From NCBI GenBank assembly GCA_016195615.1, contig JACPZF010000038.1, positions 1 to 19,429 on the forward strand: DNA of 19,429 bases. Direction: 5' to 3'. Each line of letters starts with the position of its first letter. Within the stretch, counting starts at the first letter, position 1. Source of the stretch: Candidatus Gottesmanbacteria bacterium (GTDB lineage: Bacteria; Patescibacteriota; Microgenomatia; JACPZF01). The notes beneath the pieces were generated by a model. It made no database searches and had not been told where the DNA came from. It worked only from the letters and a program-made list of their open reading frames with translations. Below are positions 1 to 8,069 of the stretch, one piece after another. Made by a program: the position numbers and the translations under genes.

Positions 1-78
1 GTTTAAGGAAAGAGGTTTATTTTGTCAATAAGACAAGAAACTAGACGTAAAAAATAGCTATGTGCCGGACGAGCCGAA

Positions 79-152
79 TGGCTGCGGGATTTGGATTCGG
101 ACCAAAATACCATCCTTCAGAGGGACGTGTCCTACCGTTAGACGATCCCGCA
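79..152 (-). tRNA. tRNA-Gln (anticodon CTG), CCA encoded
   Basis: A complete cloverleaf reads on the minus strand. The acceptor stem TGCGGGA pairs with TCCCGCA over 7 bp, followed by discriminator G and an encoded CCA (79-81). A 3-bp D stem (GTC/GAC) encloses a TAACGGTAG loop. The anticodon stem CGTCC/GGATG holds loop CTCTGAA, giving anticodon CTG. The variable loop is 4 nt and the T stem is TTTGG/CCAAA. Bases 8-9 (TC) and the 3-bp D stem match the usual layout of bacterial tRNA-Gln. The T loop is TCCGAAT, so the normally invariant U55 is C. In lineages without GlnRS this tRNA is charged with Glu and amidated; a glutamyl-tRNA synthetase gene lies 1 kb away. Positions 1-78, downstream of it, show no gene that I can support. 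Confidence 0.93.
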
Positions 153-172
153 AATTACATTCGTATTTTACT

Positions 173-215
173 AGATTGCTTCGTCCCCCGCCAGTGGCGG
201 GGTCCTCGCAATGAC
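173..215. repeat. GC-rich palindromic intergenic repeat
   Basis: The core is CCCCGCC-AGT-GGCGGGG (186-202). It is flanked by inverted ATTGC (175-179) and GCAAT (208-212). Read on the minus strand, the edges are GTCATTGCGAGGA and GACGAAGCAATCT. This is the general form of a dispersed repeat seen in many unrelated bacterial genomes. It sits between the tRNA-Gln start and era, directly upstream of the era -10 box. Its stem could also affect transcription of either neighbour. Confidence 0.8.
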
Positions 216-247
216 ATTAGGAAGGTTTATGATACAATCCATCTCGT

Positions 248-1114
248 ATGACAAAAGTAGGAACAGTTTTGTTGGTTGGACGACCAAATGTCGGCAAATC
301 AAGCCTTTTGAATAATCTTTTGCATACCAAAGTTTCCATTACTTCTCCCCAACCGCAAACTACGCGCCTGGTAATTCGCGGACTCTACGAAGATGAAAGA
401 GGGCAAATTATTTTTTTGGATACGCCGGGAATTTTTCACAAGGTGGAAAGTTTGGTGGCTAAAAGGGTCAACGAAACCGCTTTGAAATCGATAAATGAAG
501 GAGCAGACTTAATTTTGTATATCGTTGATCGAACCCGCGCCCACGGCGAGGAAGAAAATAAAATTATCGGTATCCTTCGCAAAATCGATACCCCAAAAAT
601 CCTGGTTATCAATAAAATCGATGTTTTAAAACCCAATCATTATGCCGAATATGAAATCTTTGCCGACGAATTTGATGCCAAAGTCGAAATCTCTGCCATT
701 AAAGAAACTAACCTCAAAAAACTTCTGGACATGGTTTTTTCTTATTTGCCGGAAGGAAAAATTGAAGATCGAAAAGATCTCGTCTACCCCGTTTTAAACA
801 TCGACAGTAAGAAGTTCCTGGCCGAAATTATCAGAGAAAAAGTCCTGCTTCGTACTTTTGATGAAATTCCCCATATGGCAACGGTAGAAATTAGCGATAT
901 TTCGGAAAAAACCGAACCGAATATGCTTATTATCAAGGGAAAAATACTGACAACCGATGACCGTTACAAAAAAATCTTAATCGGCAAAGGCGGCCAAAAA
1001 ATAAAAGAGATTGGTTCCATGGCCAGAAAAGAAATCGAATTGATGAGCAATAAAAAAGTCTTTTTAGATTTACAAGTGGAAACCGATCCCCATTGGATGG
1101 AAAAGTACCTCTGA
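248..1114 (+). CDS. era: GTPase Era, ribosome (30S) assembly
   Basis: This 288-aa protein has the full Era layout. The G domain has G1 GRPNVGKS (11-18), G3 DTPG (58-61), G4 NKID (122-125) and G5 SAIKE (149-153). It is followed by a C-terminal KH domain with the GKGGQKIKEIG loop. Era binds the 3' end of 16S rRNA and helps 30S maturation in the cytoplasm. Length is close to that of family members. The ATG at 248 has no Shine-Dalgarno. A TATGAT box at 228-233 implies a start of transcription a few bases before the ATG, so translation is probably leaderless or nearly so. The stop codon is UGA, which argues for the standard bacterial code. The gene converges on gltX with a 20-bp gap. Confidence 0.97.
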   Translation: MTKVGTVLLVGRPNVGKSSLLNNLLHTKVSITSPQPQTTRLVIRGLYEDERGQIIFLDTPGIFHKVESLVAKRVNETALKSINEGADLILYIVDRTRAHGEEENKIIGILRKIDTPKILVINKIDVLKPNHYAEYEIFADEFDAKVEISAIKETNLKKLLDMVFSYLPEGKIEDRKDLVYPVLNIDSKKFLAEIIREKVLLRTFDEIPHMATVEISDISEKTEPNMLIIKGKILTTDDRYKKILIGKGGQKIKEIGSMARKEIELMSNKKVFLDLQVETDPHWMEKYL

Positions 1115-1146
1115 AAATTTTTAATTTATAATTTCTAATTTTTAAT
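1115..1146. repeat. AT-rich element between era and gltX
   Basis: This run is almost pure A/T, with the repeated words AATTTTTAATT and TAATTTCTAATTTTT. It forms the whole gap between the convergent era and gltX genes and supplies the last codons and stop of gltX. A closely similar stretch lies at about 8968-9000 in the opposite orientation. It could act as a weak bidirectional terminator through U-rich runs on both strands, but there is no clear GC stem. Confidence 0.4.
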
Positions 1147-2574
1147 TACCTGCTGTAAACGTATCAATGATTCTTTTTTTCCTAATATAATCATCGTCTC
1201 TATAATTGGTGGCGTCGCTTTTTTCCCAGTAATAGCATTCCTTAAGGCCATAAAAACATCGCCCGCCTTAACGTTTATTTCGGCGGCCAACTCTCTCATC
1301 TTTTTTTCCATCACGTCTTTTTCAAAAACACTTTTTTCCAAAACCGGAATGGTTTTTGTCAAAATCTTTTGATCTGGTTTTTCCTCAAAAGTTTTTGGTC
1401 TCTCTCTAAAAAAATCCGTCAGCCCTTCCCAATCTGATAATTTTTTCATTCTATCTTTTACTAGAGAAAGCGTTTTTCCTATTTCTTCTTCGGAATATTT
1501 TTTCTGATAAAATTCAGAGAGTTTCGAACTTAGAGTTTCGAACTTAGAGTTTCGAATATACTCACCGTTTAGCCATTCTAGTTTTGTTAAATCAAAAGCC
1601 GGCCCAACTGGTTTTAAGTCTTCGAGACGAAAATTTTCCATCATTTCCGAAAGAGAAAATATTTCTTTGCCGTTGGGTTTACCCGCCGAAGTCCCGCTAA
1701 GCGGGACGGAGGCGGGCATCGACCATCCCATCAGTGACAAATAATTTAAAATTGCCTCGGGCAGAAAGCCCTGTTCTTTATACCAGGAAGCCCAAACCGG
1801 ATTTTTTCTTTTGGAAAGTTTACTTTTATCGGGATTGCGAAGGATGGGACCATGGCAAAAAATTGGTAGGTTCCAACCAAGAGCCTTATAGATGAGGATG
1901 TGCTTTGGCGTTGAGGAAATCCATTCTTCGGCTCGGATGACATGGGTTATTTTCATTAAGTAATCATCAACCACTACGCCCAAATGATAAGTCGGATAGC
2001 CGTCTGATTTTAAAAGCACCTGGTCATCAATTAGTTTATTTTCAAAAGAAATATCGCCGCGAACTAAATCGTGAAAAACGGTCGTACCAGAATCTGGAAC
2101 GCTAAGTCTTATGACATATTTTTCTCCGCTTTTTACTCTTTTCTCTACCACTTTTGCTTCCAGGTTTTTACAACGGCCGTCATAGTGGGGAATTTCTTTT
2201 CTGGATACTTGTCCGGCTTTCATTTTCTCTAAAATTTCCGGAGTACAAAAACAGTAATAGGCAGCTTTTTTTTCTACCAACTCTTTGGCGTATTTTTGAT
2301 AAAGCAAAAGCCGTTCGGATTGGCGATAGGGCGCAAAAGGCCCACCAATATCAGGACCCTCGTCATAATTAATCCCAAACCACCTAAAAGACTCAAGAAT
2401 TCGTTCTTCTGAACCTGGAATTAGTCTTTGTCTATCAGTATCTTCAATTCGGATGATAAATTGGCCTTGGTTTTTTTTGGCAAAGACATAGTTTAAGAGC
2501 GCGGTATAAACATTTCCGATGTGGAGATTTTCTCCTGTCGGCGACGGCGCAATGCGAGTTCTAACCATAGTCAT
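1135..2574 (-). CDS. gltX: Glutamyl-tRNA synthetase (class I)
   Basis: GltX attaches glutamate to tRNA-Glu and, in organisms lacking GlnRS, often also to tRNA-Gln for later amidation. The HIGH motif is HIGN (18-21) and the KMSKS motif is KLSKR (252-256). A Cys pair (CFC, 108-110) with a later HYDGRC is present in the insertion domain, as in zinc-binding family members. Length, 479 aa, is normal. Two low-complexity inserts are visible. One is a palindrome translated as about residues 286-300. The other is a 14-bp tandem repeat translated near the anticodon-binding domain boundary. The start may be codon 1 (2574) or codon 3 (2568); a TTGAGT-17-TAAAAT promoter ends 10 bp before codon 1, so the mRNA is probably leaderless. 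It diverges from the 2635 gene. Confidence 0.97.
   Translation of the reverse strand: MTMVRTRIAPSPTGENLHIGNVYTALLNYVFAKKNQGQFIIRIEDTDRQRLIPGSEERILESFRWFGINYDEGPDIGGPFAPYRQSERLLLYQKYAKELVEKKAAYYCFCTPEILEKMKAGQVSRKEIPHYDGRCKNLEAKVVEKRVKSGEKYVIRLSVPDSGTTVFHDLVRGDISFENKLIDDQVLLKSDGYPTYHLGVVVDDYLMKITHVIRAEEWISSTPKHILIYKALGWNLPIFCHGPILRNPDKSKLSKRKNPVWASWYKEQGFLPEAILNYLSLMGWSMPASVPLSGTSAGKPNGKEIFSLSEMMENFRLEDLKPVGPAFDLTKLEWLNGEYIRNSKFETLSSKLSEFYQKKYSEEEIGKTLSLVKDRMKKLSDWEGLTDFFRERPKTFEEKPDQKILTKTIPVLEKSVFEKDVMEKKMRELAAEINVKAGDVFMALRNAITGKKATPPIIETMIILGKKESLIRLQQVIKN
1518..1556. repeat. 14-bp tandem repeat inside gltX
   Basis: The unit AGAGTTTCGAACTT occurs at 1518-1531 and 1532-1545, then partly at 1546-1556. 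Because 14 is not a multiple of 3, each copy is read in a different frame in GltX (RNSKF, ETLSS, KLS). The repeat stays open in all three frames and gene length is preserved downstream, so the expansion has been tolerated or selected. Confidence 0.9.
1682..1716. repeat. Palindromic GC-rich repeat inside gltX
   Basis: This is a 35-bp nested inverted repeat: CCCGCC, GAA, GTCCCGC, TAA, GCGGGAC, GGA, GGCGGG. It is translated in frame as a Pro/Ser/Gly-rich stretch between the conserved NYLSLMGW and GKEIFSL segments, where other GltX proteins have only a short loop. It has the same character as the other palindromes in this window and looks like an inserted element. Confidence 0.85.
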
Positions 2575-2584
2575 AGTTTATTGA

Positions 2585-2613
2585 ATTTTACACTGTCTTG
2601 AATGTATACTCAA
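2585..2613 (-). promoter_or_regulatory. gltX promoter, in a divergent region
   Basis: On the minus strand TTGAGT (2613-2608) is 17 bp from TAAAAT (2590-2585). The expected start is near 2578, almost at the gltX ATG. On the plus strand the same 60-bp gap offers TTGAAT (2581-2586), an 18-bp spacer and TATACT (2605-2610), which would serve the 2635 gene with a leader of about 17 nt lacking a Shine-Dalgarno. The two promoters overlap physically. Confidence 0.65.
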
Positions 2614-2634
2614 TTATAAATCGAATTCTGCCCT

Positions 2635-3708
2635 ATGGGATCTCTTACTGAAACAGCCTATTATACGCGTAAAAGTATTAACGTTGGCATAATCGCCCTA
2701 GTCATCCTTTTACTCTTAAAAGTGGCTTTTGGCTATCTTTATGAACTCTGGCTAGCTCTAAACCCTCCGCCGCCTCCGCCGCCGACTGTCGCTTTCAAGG
2801 TACTGCCGCAGATCAACTTTCCCGAGAGCACCTCTTCATCTTCTCTGGTTTATTCGCTCGAAACTATAAGTGGCAAGTTTCCCAAGCTTCCCAAAATCGG
2901 AAAAGTGTATTTTATTCCTATTCCAAGCGAAAATTTACAATCTAGTCAACGCGCCAAAGAAGAGGCTGTTTTGCTTGGATTTTCCACCCAACCGCAAGTT
3001 ATCACAAAAACCTTATGGCAATGGACTGACTCGGTGAATTTTCTCAGAACCCTGCGTTTTAATATCGCGACCGGTAATTTTGTTTTAAAATATGATTGGT
3101 CAAATGATACCTCCATATTTAACGGCAAAGAACTTCCGGACGAAAACGCCGCTAAAACGGAAGCAAAAAATATTTTTAATAACCTCGAAATTTTGCCAAA
3201 AGAGCTGCAAAACGGCAGACAGGTTGTTTCTTTTTATAAAGCTATCGTTGGTAAAATGACTCCGGCTCCTTCGTTATCGTCGGCTGATTTTGTGCGGATT
3301 GATTATTTACGAGACGATATTGATAATATCCCGCTCCTTGGTGATACTCCATCTGTTTCGCCGGTATTTTTAGTCTTTTCTGGAGTTAGGGAAGAAAAAA
3401 AACGTATTCTTGAACTGCACTTTGTCTACTGGGGCATCGATAAGGAGACTTTTGCCACTTATCCTTTGCGCCCGGTAGAAGAAGCCTGGAATGATTTAAA
3501 TGCTAACTTGGGCTATATTGCCAACCCGGGAACCACCGGATCAAATTTAGTTAACGTCCGGAAAATTTATCTGGCTTATTACTATTCTGACAACCCCACT
3601 AATTTTTTGCAGCCGATTTATGTTTTTGAAGCAGACAAAGGATTTATTGCCTATGTTTCGGCCATTTCAAAAGAGTGGCTCAAAGAAGCGCGAAACCTAC
3701 CTCAATAA
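2635..3708 (+). CDS. Membrane-anchored protein of unknown function
   Basis: I do not recognise this 357-aa protein. It has a short polar N-terminus and one strong hydrophobic segment (about 15-38). A run of seven prolines (44-50) follows, and then a soluble domain rich in aromatic residues and beta-prone segments. The layout suggests a single-pass anchor with the bulk of the protein outside the membrane, held off by a rigid proline spacer. No catalytic motif is obvious. It is divergent from gltX and its 3' end overlaps the convergent carboxypeptidase gene by 12 bp. The only other hydrophobic stretches are short, so it is not a transporter. A cell-envelope role is inference. Confidence 0.8.
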   Translation: MGSLTETAYYTRKSINVGIIALVILLLLKVAFGYLYELWLALNPPPPPPPTVAFKVLPQINFPESTSSSSLVYSLETISGKFPKLPKIGKVYFIPIPSENLQSSQRAKEEAVLLGFSTQPQVITKTLWQWTDSVNFLRTLRFNIATGNFVLKYDWSNDTSIFNGKELPDENAAKTEAKNIFNNLEILPKELQNGRQVVSFYKAIVGKMTPAPSLSSADFVRIDYLRDDIDNIPLLGDTPSVSPVFLVFSGVREEKKRILELHFVYWGIDKETFATYPLRPVEEAWNDLNANLGYIANPGTTGSNLVNVRKIYLAYYYSDNPTNFLQPIYVFEADKGFIAYVSAISKEWLKEARNLPQ

Positions 3709-4686
3709 AGAATTTTCCCAAGTAATATTTTGAAAACCCCACTCAAGAAAAGCTTGCGTCTCAGCAAAACGGTCCAGACTATTTAACATCACCGATAATA
3801 AACGATGACTGTTTCTCTCGGCCTGAGCCACCAAGCACTCACCAGCTTTTTCTGTATAGCCAGTTTTTACTCCGTTTACACCCCAAACTTCACCCAACAG
3901 TTTATTAATGTTTTTTAAATAATATCTTTTCTTGCCGGAAATATCAGTGATAAATAGTTCTTTGGTACCCACAATTTCGGCAAATAACGGTTTTTTTAAA
4001 GCATAAGTCGTAAATCTTGCCAAATCCAGAACCGAAGTGTATTGGTCCTTGTCGTCAAGTCCTGACTCGTTTACAAAATGTGTGTCCCTTAAATGTAAAC
4101 TTTGAGCTTTTTTATTCATCTCTAAAATAAAGGCTTTTTTGCCGCCGGGAAAATTTTGCGAAAGAGTTTCGGCGGCATCGGCTCCGGAATTAAGAAGTAA
4201 TCCATAAAGAAGTCCTTTTAGGCTAACCCTATCTCCGCTTTTTAATCCTACCAGGGCGGCATCGGTTGAAGCTTCGGAAATACTCTCCCAGGCCGTTAGT
4301 ATGGCATCTGGCGCATAGTTTTCCATCGCGGTTACCGCGGTCATTATCTTGGTTGTTGATGCCGGATAAAGTCTCAGATGCGGATTTTTAGCATATAAAA
4401 CGACCTGGGAATCAACATCGATTAAAATCGCTCCTTGGGCGGTTAAAAAAGGGATAGGGTCTTTACCGGTAATTTTTGGATACAGAGCTGGGGCTGGTAG
4501 AGAAAATGGGAAAGTAATAAACGTCGGTTCTTTTTTTATTAAAAAAAGCGTTTGATAATAATTTTGCCCGGGTAAAAACAGCAGGAATAAAAATAAAGAA
4601 AAAAAAATGCTATAACGGATGGGTTTCTCTTTTAGTTCCAAAACAAAGGTTTTAAAAGAAAGGTGTTGCCGAATATTCTTTTTCAT
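3697..4686 (-). CDS. D-alanyl-D-alanine carboxypeptidase (PBP5/DacA family)
   Basis: This is a serine DD-peptidase that trims the terminal D-Ala of peptidoglycan stem peptides outside the membrane. The nucleophile motif S-T-T-K is at 110-113 and the KTG motif (VKTG) at 274-276. The SxN motif appears as SGA (167-169), so the Asn is replaced by Ala; some family members carry variants there. A hydrophobic segment (about 25-50) acts as signal or anchor. At 329 aa it is slightly short, and I see no clear C-terminal amphipathic domain of the PBP5 type. Its ATG overlaps the aspS stop by 4 bp (ATGA), so it is translationally coupled to the AspRS gene and is the last gene of the T-box transcription unit. 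Confidence 0.9.
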   Translation of the reverse strand: MKKNIRQHLSFKTFVLELKEKPIRYSIFFSLFLFLLFLPGQNYYQTLFLIKKEPTFITFPFSLPAPALYPKITGKDPIPFLTAQGAILIDVDSQVVLYAKNPHLRLYPASTTKIMTAVTAMENYAPDAILTAWESISEASTDAALVGLKSGDRVSLKGLLYGLLLNSGADAAETLSQNFPGGKKAFILEMNKKAQSLHLRDTHFVNESGLDDKDQYTSVLDLARFTTYALKKPLFAEIVGTKELFITDISGKKRYYLKNINKLLGEVWGVNGVKTGYTEKAGECLVAQAERNSHRLLSVMLNSLDRFAETQAFLEWGFQNITWENSLLR

Positions 4687-6479
4687 GAGGTGTAATCGCC
4701 AATAATAGGATCGGTTATTTTAATGTAATCGCTATATTTTAGAAGAATTGATTTAGAATGAAGGCCAGCGTTAAAAACGATTTTCTCTTCGTTTTGCAAA
4801 TTTTGATCAACGTAAAGGGTTAAACTAAGCAGATTCCCAAACGGCGGCACCGCTCCAATTTCCACGCCTGTTAGTTTTTTAACTTCCTCGGCCGTCCCCA
4901 TTTTTAGGTCTCTAATTTTTTGAGCTAATTTAAATTTCTTAAAATCAACTCTCCGATCTGCCGGCAAAACAATCATAATAGCTTTTTTATCAGCAAACAT
5001 TACGAGCGCTTTTGCTCCTTGCGATAATCTCGTACCCCGGGCTTTGGCTGCTTCTTCTGATGTCAAAACTTTTTCGTGTTCGTAAAGTTTATATTCCAGT
5101 TCTTTTTTATCAAGTATTTGTTTAATTTTGGCAAATAAATCCGTCGGGCCAGCTGGTTTTTTATTTAGAGTTGAAAGTCGAATATCGACTCGTTCCATAT
5201 CGCGAGGATACAAAGATGCCTCGCGAATATTCTCTAGGTTTAAAATGTTTTTTGTCATTCTTTCCAAACCAAACGAAAATCCGCCTTCTGGCGGCATGCC
5301 GTATTTAAAAGCCATTAAATACATTTCAAAAGCCGCAGAATCCAGACCGCGATCTTTTATCGCGGAAACCAGTTCGTCATAATCGCTAATTCTTTGGCTG
5401 CCGCTTAAAATTTCCAAGCCTCTAAAAAGAAGATCATAGCTTAAACTGTATTCAGGCTCTTTGGGGTCGGGCATGCTGTAGAAAGCTCTTTTTTTAGTGG
5501 GAAAATGGGTTATCGTTACTAAATCGCTTTGATATTTTTTAACTGCCCATTTACAAATATCCGTTTCATCCTGCGGCGAAAGATCTTGTTCTTGACGAAT
5601 ATCTCGGTTAAATTCTTTAAAAATAATTTGTTGCGCCTCGCGCATGGTAAGGCGAGGAATTTTACCAAACGAGATGGGCACTAGGCCGAAATGTTCTAAA
5701 ATCTTGGGATTTCTATCTTGAACGTATTTTAAAGTCGAGGCGCCAACTTCTTCCAGTAAATCCAAAAGATTTTCAAAATTTACAAAACAAAATTCACAGT
5801 CCATTTGAGTGGCTTCGGTGAGATGCCTTGTTGTTACTGACGGTTCGGCCCGATAGGCTTTGGAAATGGTAAAGACTCTTTCAAAAACCGGAACTAACAT
5901 TTGTTTGTAAAGCTGTGGGCTTTGGGTTAAAAAGGCGCGGTGACCAAAATAATCAATGGGGAAAACTTCTGCCCCTCCTTCTGTAGCCGAGGCAGCAATA
6001 GTTGGGACAACTATCTCTGTGCAATCTAACTTCCTGGCCACTTCTCTAAATCCGGCCAAAACCGCAGCTTGGATTTGAAAAATTTCTTTAACTTTGGGAT
6101 GGCGAAGAGTTAACGAACGATAATCAAGAAGGGTCGGCAGCTCCAATTTCAACTCCGGGCTTCCCATATCGAATGGGTAGGATTCTGATTTAGCTAAAAC
6201 TTCGATTTTTTTAATTTCTATTTCAATTTTACCCGTTTCTAGTTTCGGATTGACTAAATTTTTGGGCCGCTCTTTAACTAAGCCCTCGACAGCTACTGCA
6301 AACCCCGCTTGTACTTTAGCAGCTAAATCCGCTGCAGAAACTGTCTGAACAAGTCCGCTTCGATCAGAAATATCCAAAAAAACAATTTTCCCGTGATCTC
6401 TTCTGGTTTGAACCCAACCTTGAATAAATACACTCTTGCCAATTTCATTTAAAGTGTCTTTTATTAATGTTCTTTCCAT
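4683..6479 (-). CDS. aspS: Archaeal-type AspRS fused to YbaK-like editing domain
   Basis: Residues 1-440 are a class IIb aspartyl-tRNA synthetase of the short archaeal/eukaryotic type. There is an N-terminal OB-fold (about 1-100), then ATEGGAEVFP and TQSPQLYKQ, motif 2 (R210-AE with RHLTEA) and motif 3 GFSFGLER (400-407). The bacterial GAD insertion is absent. Such enzymes are often non-discriminating and also make Asp-tRNA-Asn. Residues about 447-598 match the YbaK/ProX aminoacyl-tRNA deacylase family. They have Lys490 in GAKAL at the position of the family's essential lysine, and a GAVPPFG loop (542-548). The fusion would join charging and trans-type editing in one chain; its substrate is unknown. 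The start at 6479 lies directly after an extended -10 (TGC-TAAAGT, 6494-6486), so a leaderless mRNA is likely besides read-through from the T-box unit. Confidence 0.93.
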   Translation of the reverse strand: MERTLIKDTLNEIGKSVFIQGWVQTRRDHGKIVFLDISDRSGLVQTVSAADLAAKVQAGFAVAVEGLVKERPKNLVNPKLETGKIEIEIKKIEVLAKSESYPFDMGSPELKLELPTLLDYRSLTLRHPKVKEIFQIQAAVLAGFREVARKLDCTEIVVPTIAASATEGGAEVFPIDYFGHRAFLTQSPQLYKQMLVPVFERVFTISKAYRAEPSVTTRHLTEATQMDCEFCFVNFENLLDLLEEVGASTLKYVQDRNPKILEHFGLVPISFGKIPRLTMREAQQIIFKEFNRDIRQEQDLSPQDETDICKWAVKKYQSDLVTITHFPTKKRAFYSMPDPKEPEYSLSYDLLFRGLEILSGSQRISDYDELVSAIKDRGLDSAAFEMYLMAFKYGMPPEGGFSFGLERMTKNILNLENIREASLYPRDMERVDIRLSTLNKKPAGPTDLFAKIKQILDKKELEYKLYEHEKVLTSEEAAKARGTRLSQGAKALVMFADKKAIMIVLPADRRVDFKKFKLAQKIRDLKMGTAEEVKKLTGVEIGAVPPFGNLLSLTLYVDQNLQNEEKIVFNAGLHSKSILLKYSDYIKITDPIIGDYTS

Positions 6480-6485
6480 AAGTTT

Positions 6486-6494
6486 ACTTTAGCA
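6486..6494 (-). promoter_or_regulatory. Extended -10 box immediately before aspS
   Basis: The minus strand reads TGC-TAAAGT, ending 6 bp before the aspS ATG, so transcription would begin at about the A of the ATG. No good -35 is visible. It would give aspS-dacA a supply independent of the T-box upstream of the PEP carboxylase gene. Confidence 0.4.
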
Positions 6495-6521
6495 CAAAAT
6501 GGTACCGTTTTTATACTCTTA

Positions 6522-8019
6522 CTAGCCGATACTACGCCGTAATTTTGCGGCCTGTTCAATTTCCTTCTTTGGACTCTTACCTTTTTTTAATAAATGGATA
6601 ATCTTGGCAACTAATTCTACATGCTCGTAGTCAATCTTTGTCTTTGGCCCTAATTTCTCGCCAAGATAATTTTCTATTATTTCAACGTCTTCTTCAATGT
6701 CTTTCAAACCAAACTCTTTAAGACTTTCTTTCCTAAAATATTTTCCCGCCCTAATTAGTGACGGTCGTAAACTTGTATATAAAGCTTTCACTATTTCAAG
6801 CTTACCCACCTTTTTAGCAAGTCGTATTCCCCTCCCAGTACCAATTAGTTCTGGGGGGGATTCCCAGAGAATAACAACTAGCAGTAAATCCAATCGCTCG
6901 CGGCAATCTTACTTTGCCAACGGCACGAGAATACCCAAACAGTCCGATATGTTGAACTCGCTCACGTCTGGGTGGAATATGAATTGATATTTGTTCAATT
7001 AAAGGAGCAATTTTCTCAACCGTTTTTTTATATGGTCCTTCAAACATTGGAATAATTGATTTTATTTCGTTTAAAACTCTTCCCGGCAAGATATTAGATT
7101 CAGTTTTGGGTGCATGACGAATTATAAGGCCGATCGCGCTCTTCACGCCATCTCGCGGAAAGTCATACCTAAACGCTGATTGAATAACTACAGTTTTAAC
7201 ACCAGGAAACTCTCGCAAAAATTCGTTTGTATTTTCTGGACTCAACCCTCCTCGAAATGGTAACACACCAGGGGCAATGATAGGATAAACATCTACTCCT
7301 GTCTCTTTTGCTAATTTAGAATATTCAGATAATGCCCATTTAATTGCTAACGTCGTGGGCACGATACCAGAATTTAAGGCCGGGTCGGATCGGGCGCAAA
7401 ACGGACGAAGGTAAGAAATTTTTTCCCATACCTGACCTTTTGAAATTTTTAAATATTCTTTAAGAATTTTTGCTGACCTTAAAATTGTTTCGACGCTTTC
7501 GAAAGTTGGAATAACTTCTAGATTCCGACCAAATCCGTTGGAACCAAATGAATTAGCAGCAACTTTAGAAAATTGCTGAAAACTTTTCTGGACCGAATAT
7601 ATCTCGTCTGCGTTTTCTACCATAGGTATAATTACCTCAAATAATGGAGGCGAAGAAAATCCTGCGGCATAAGCTAGGTGTTGGCCTGACAAAATTACCA
7701 TAAAAGCTCTGCCCAAACGATAACCAGACTCTACGCGCGGATTTGGAACGCGAAAAGTTAAAAATAACTTTTCACCTATAGGATAATTTTGGAAAAAGTC
7801 AGAATATTTTCCTAATAGTTTTTCAACCACACATTCGTCAACTAATTTTCCTTCCCAATCCCACATCATTTCTTCTGTACCTAACTCCTTAAACATTCTG
7901 TAACATTCTTCCAGTTCTTGATGGGTCCGAATAAATGAGCTATTCAACCAATATGGTTTACTGGCGTGATCTGGATGTTGAGAAAACATTACTGCTGGAA
8001 TCTTTCTAAGATGTTTCAT
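6522..8019 (-). pseudogene. Archaeal-type phosphoenolpyruvate carboxylase, frameshifted
   Basis: This gene would carboxylate PEP to oxaloacetate, feeding aspartate synthesis. Frame 1 (8019 to 6814) encodes the first 389 family residues, including SQHPDHA, WDWEGK (53-58), FRVPNPR, RPFCARSDPALNSG, FRYDFPRDG (283-291) and GLFGYSR (359-365). The last 109 residues (ELIGTGRG onward, ending at 6522) lie in another frame. The break is at a run of seven C (plus-strand G, 6853-6859); six would restore one ORF of 498 aa, the usual size. The remaining sequence is well conserved, so the cause could be a homopolymer sequencing error, a recent mutation, or +1 slippage on CCC-C. It lies 50 bp below a T-box riboswitch and 42 bp upstream of aspS. 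No Shine-Dalgarno is visible before the ATG. Confidence 0.88.
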
Positions 8020-8069
8020 AAAATTCGGTTCTAAATTTTGATTATTTGAGAGATCATATTTTTTCCATT

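Noticed and set aside
60..78. Terminator for tRNA-Gln
   Set aside because: Only a weak stem can be drawn in the flanking sequence before a short T run; not convincing.
60..251. 63-aa plus-strand ORF at the window start
   Set aside because: It runs antisense through the tRNA-Gln and the palindromic repeat and has no ribosome site or recognisable sequence.
1518..1556. CRISPR-like repeat
   Set aside because: The units are contiguous 14-mers with no spacers, and no Cas genes or longer arrays are present in the window.
5281..5294. CCGCC-TTCT-GGCGG palindrome in aspS
   Set aside because: It encodes the conserved PPEGG just before motif 3, so it is ordinary coding sequence and not an inserted repeat.
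6522..6893. Separate 123-aa gene after the PEP carboxylase
   Set aside because: Its first 14 residues are out-of-frame PEPC and the rest is the missing PEPC C-terminus, so it is one frameshifted gene.
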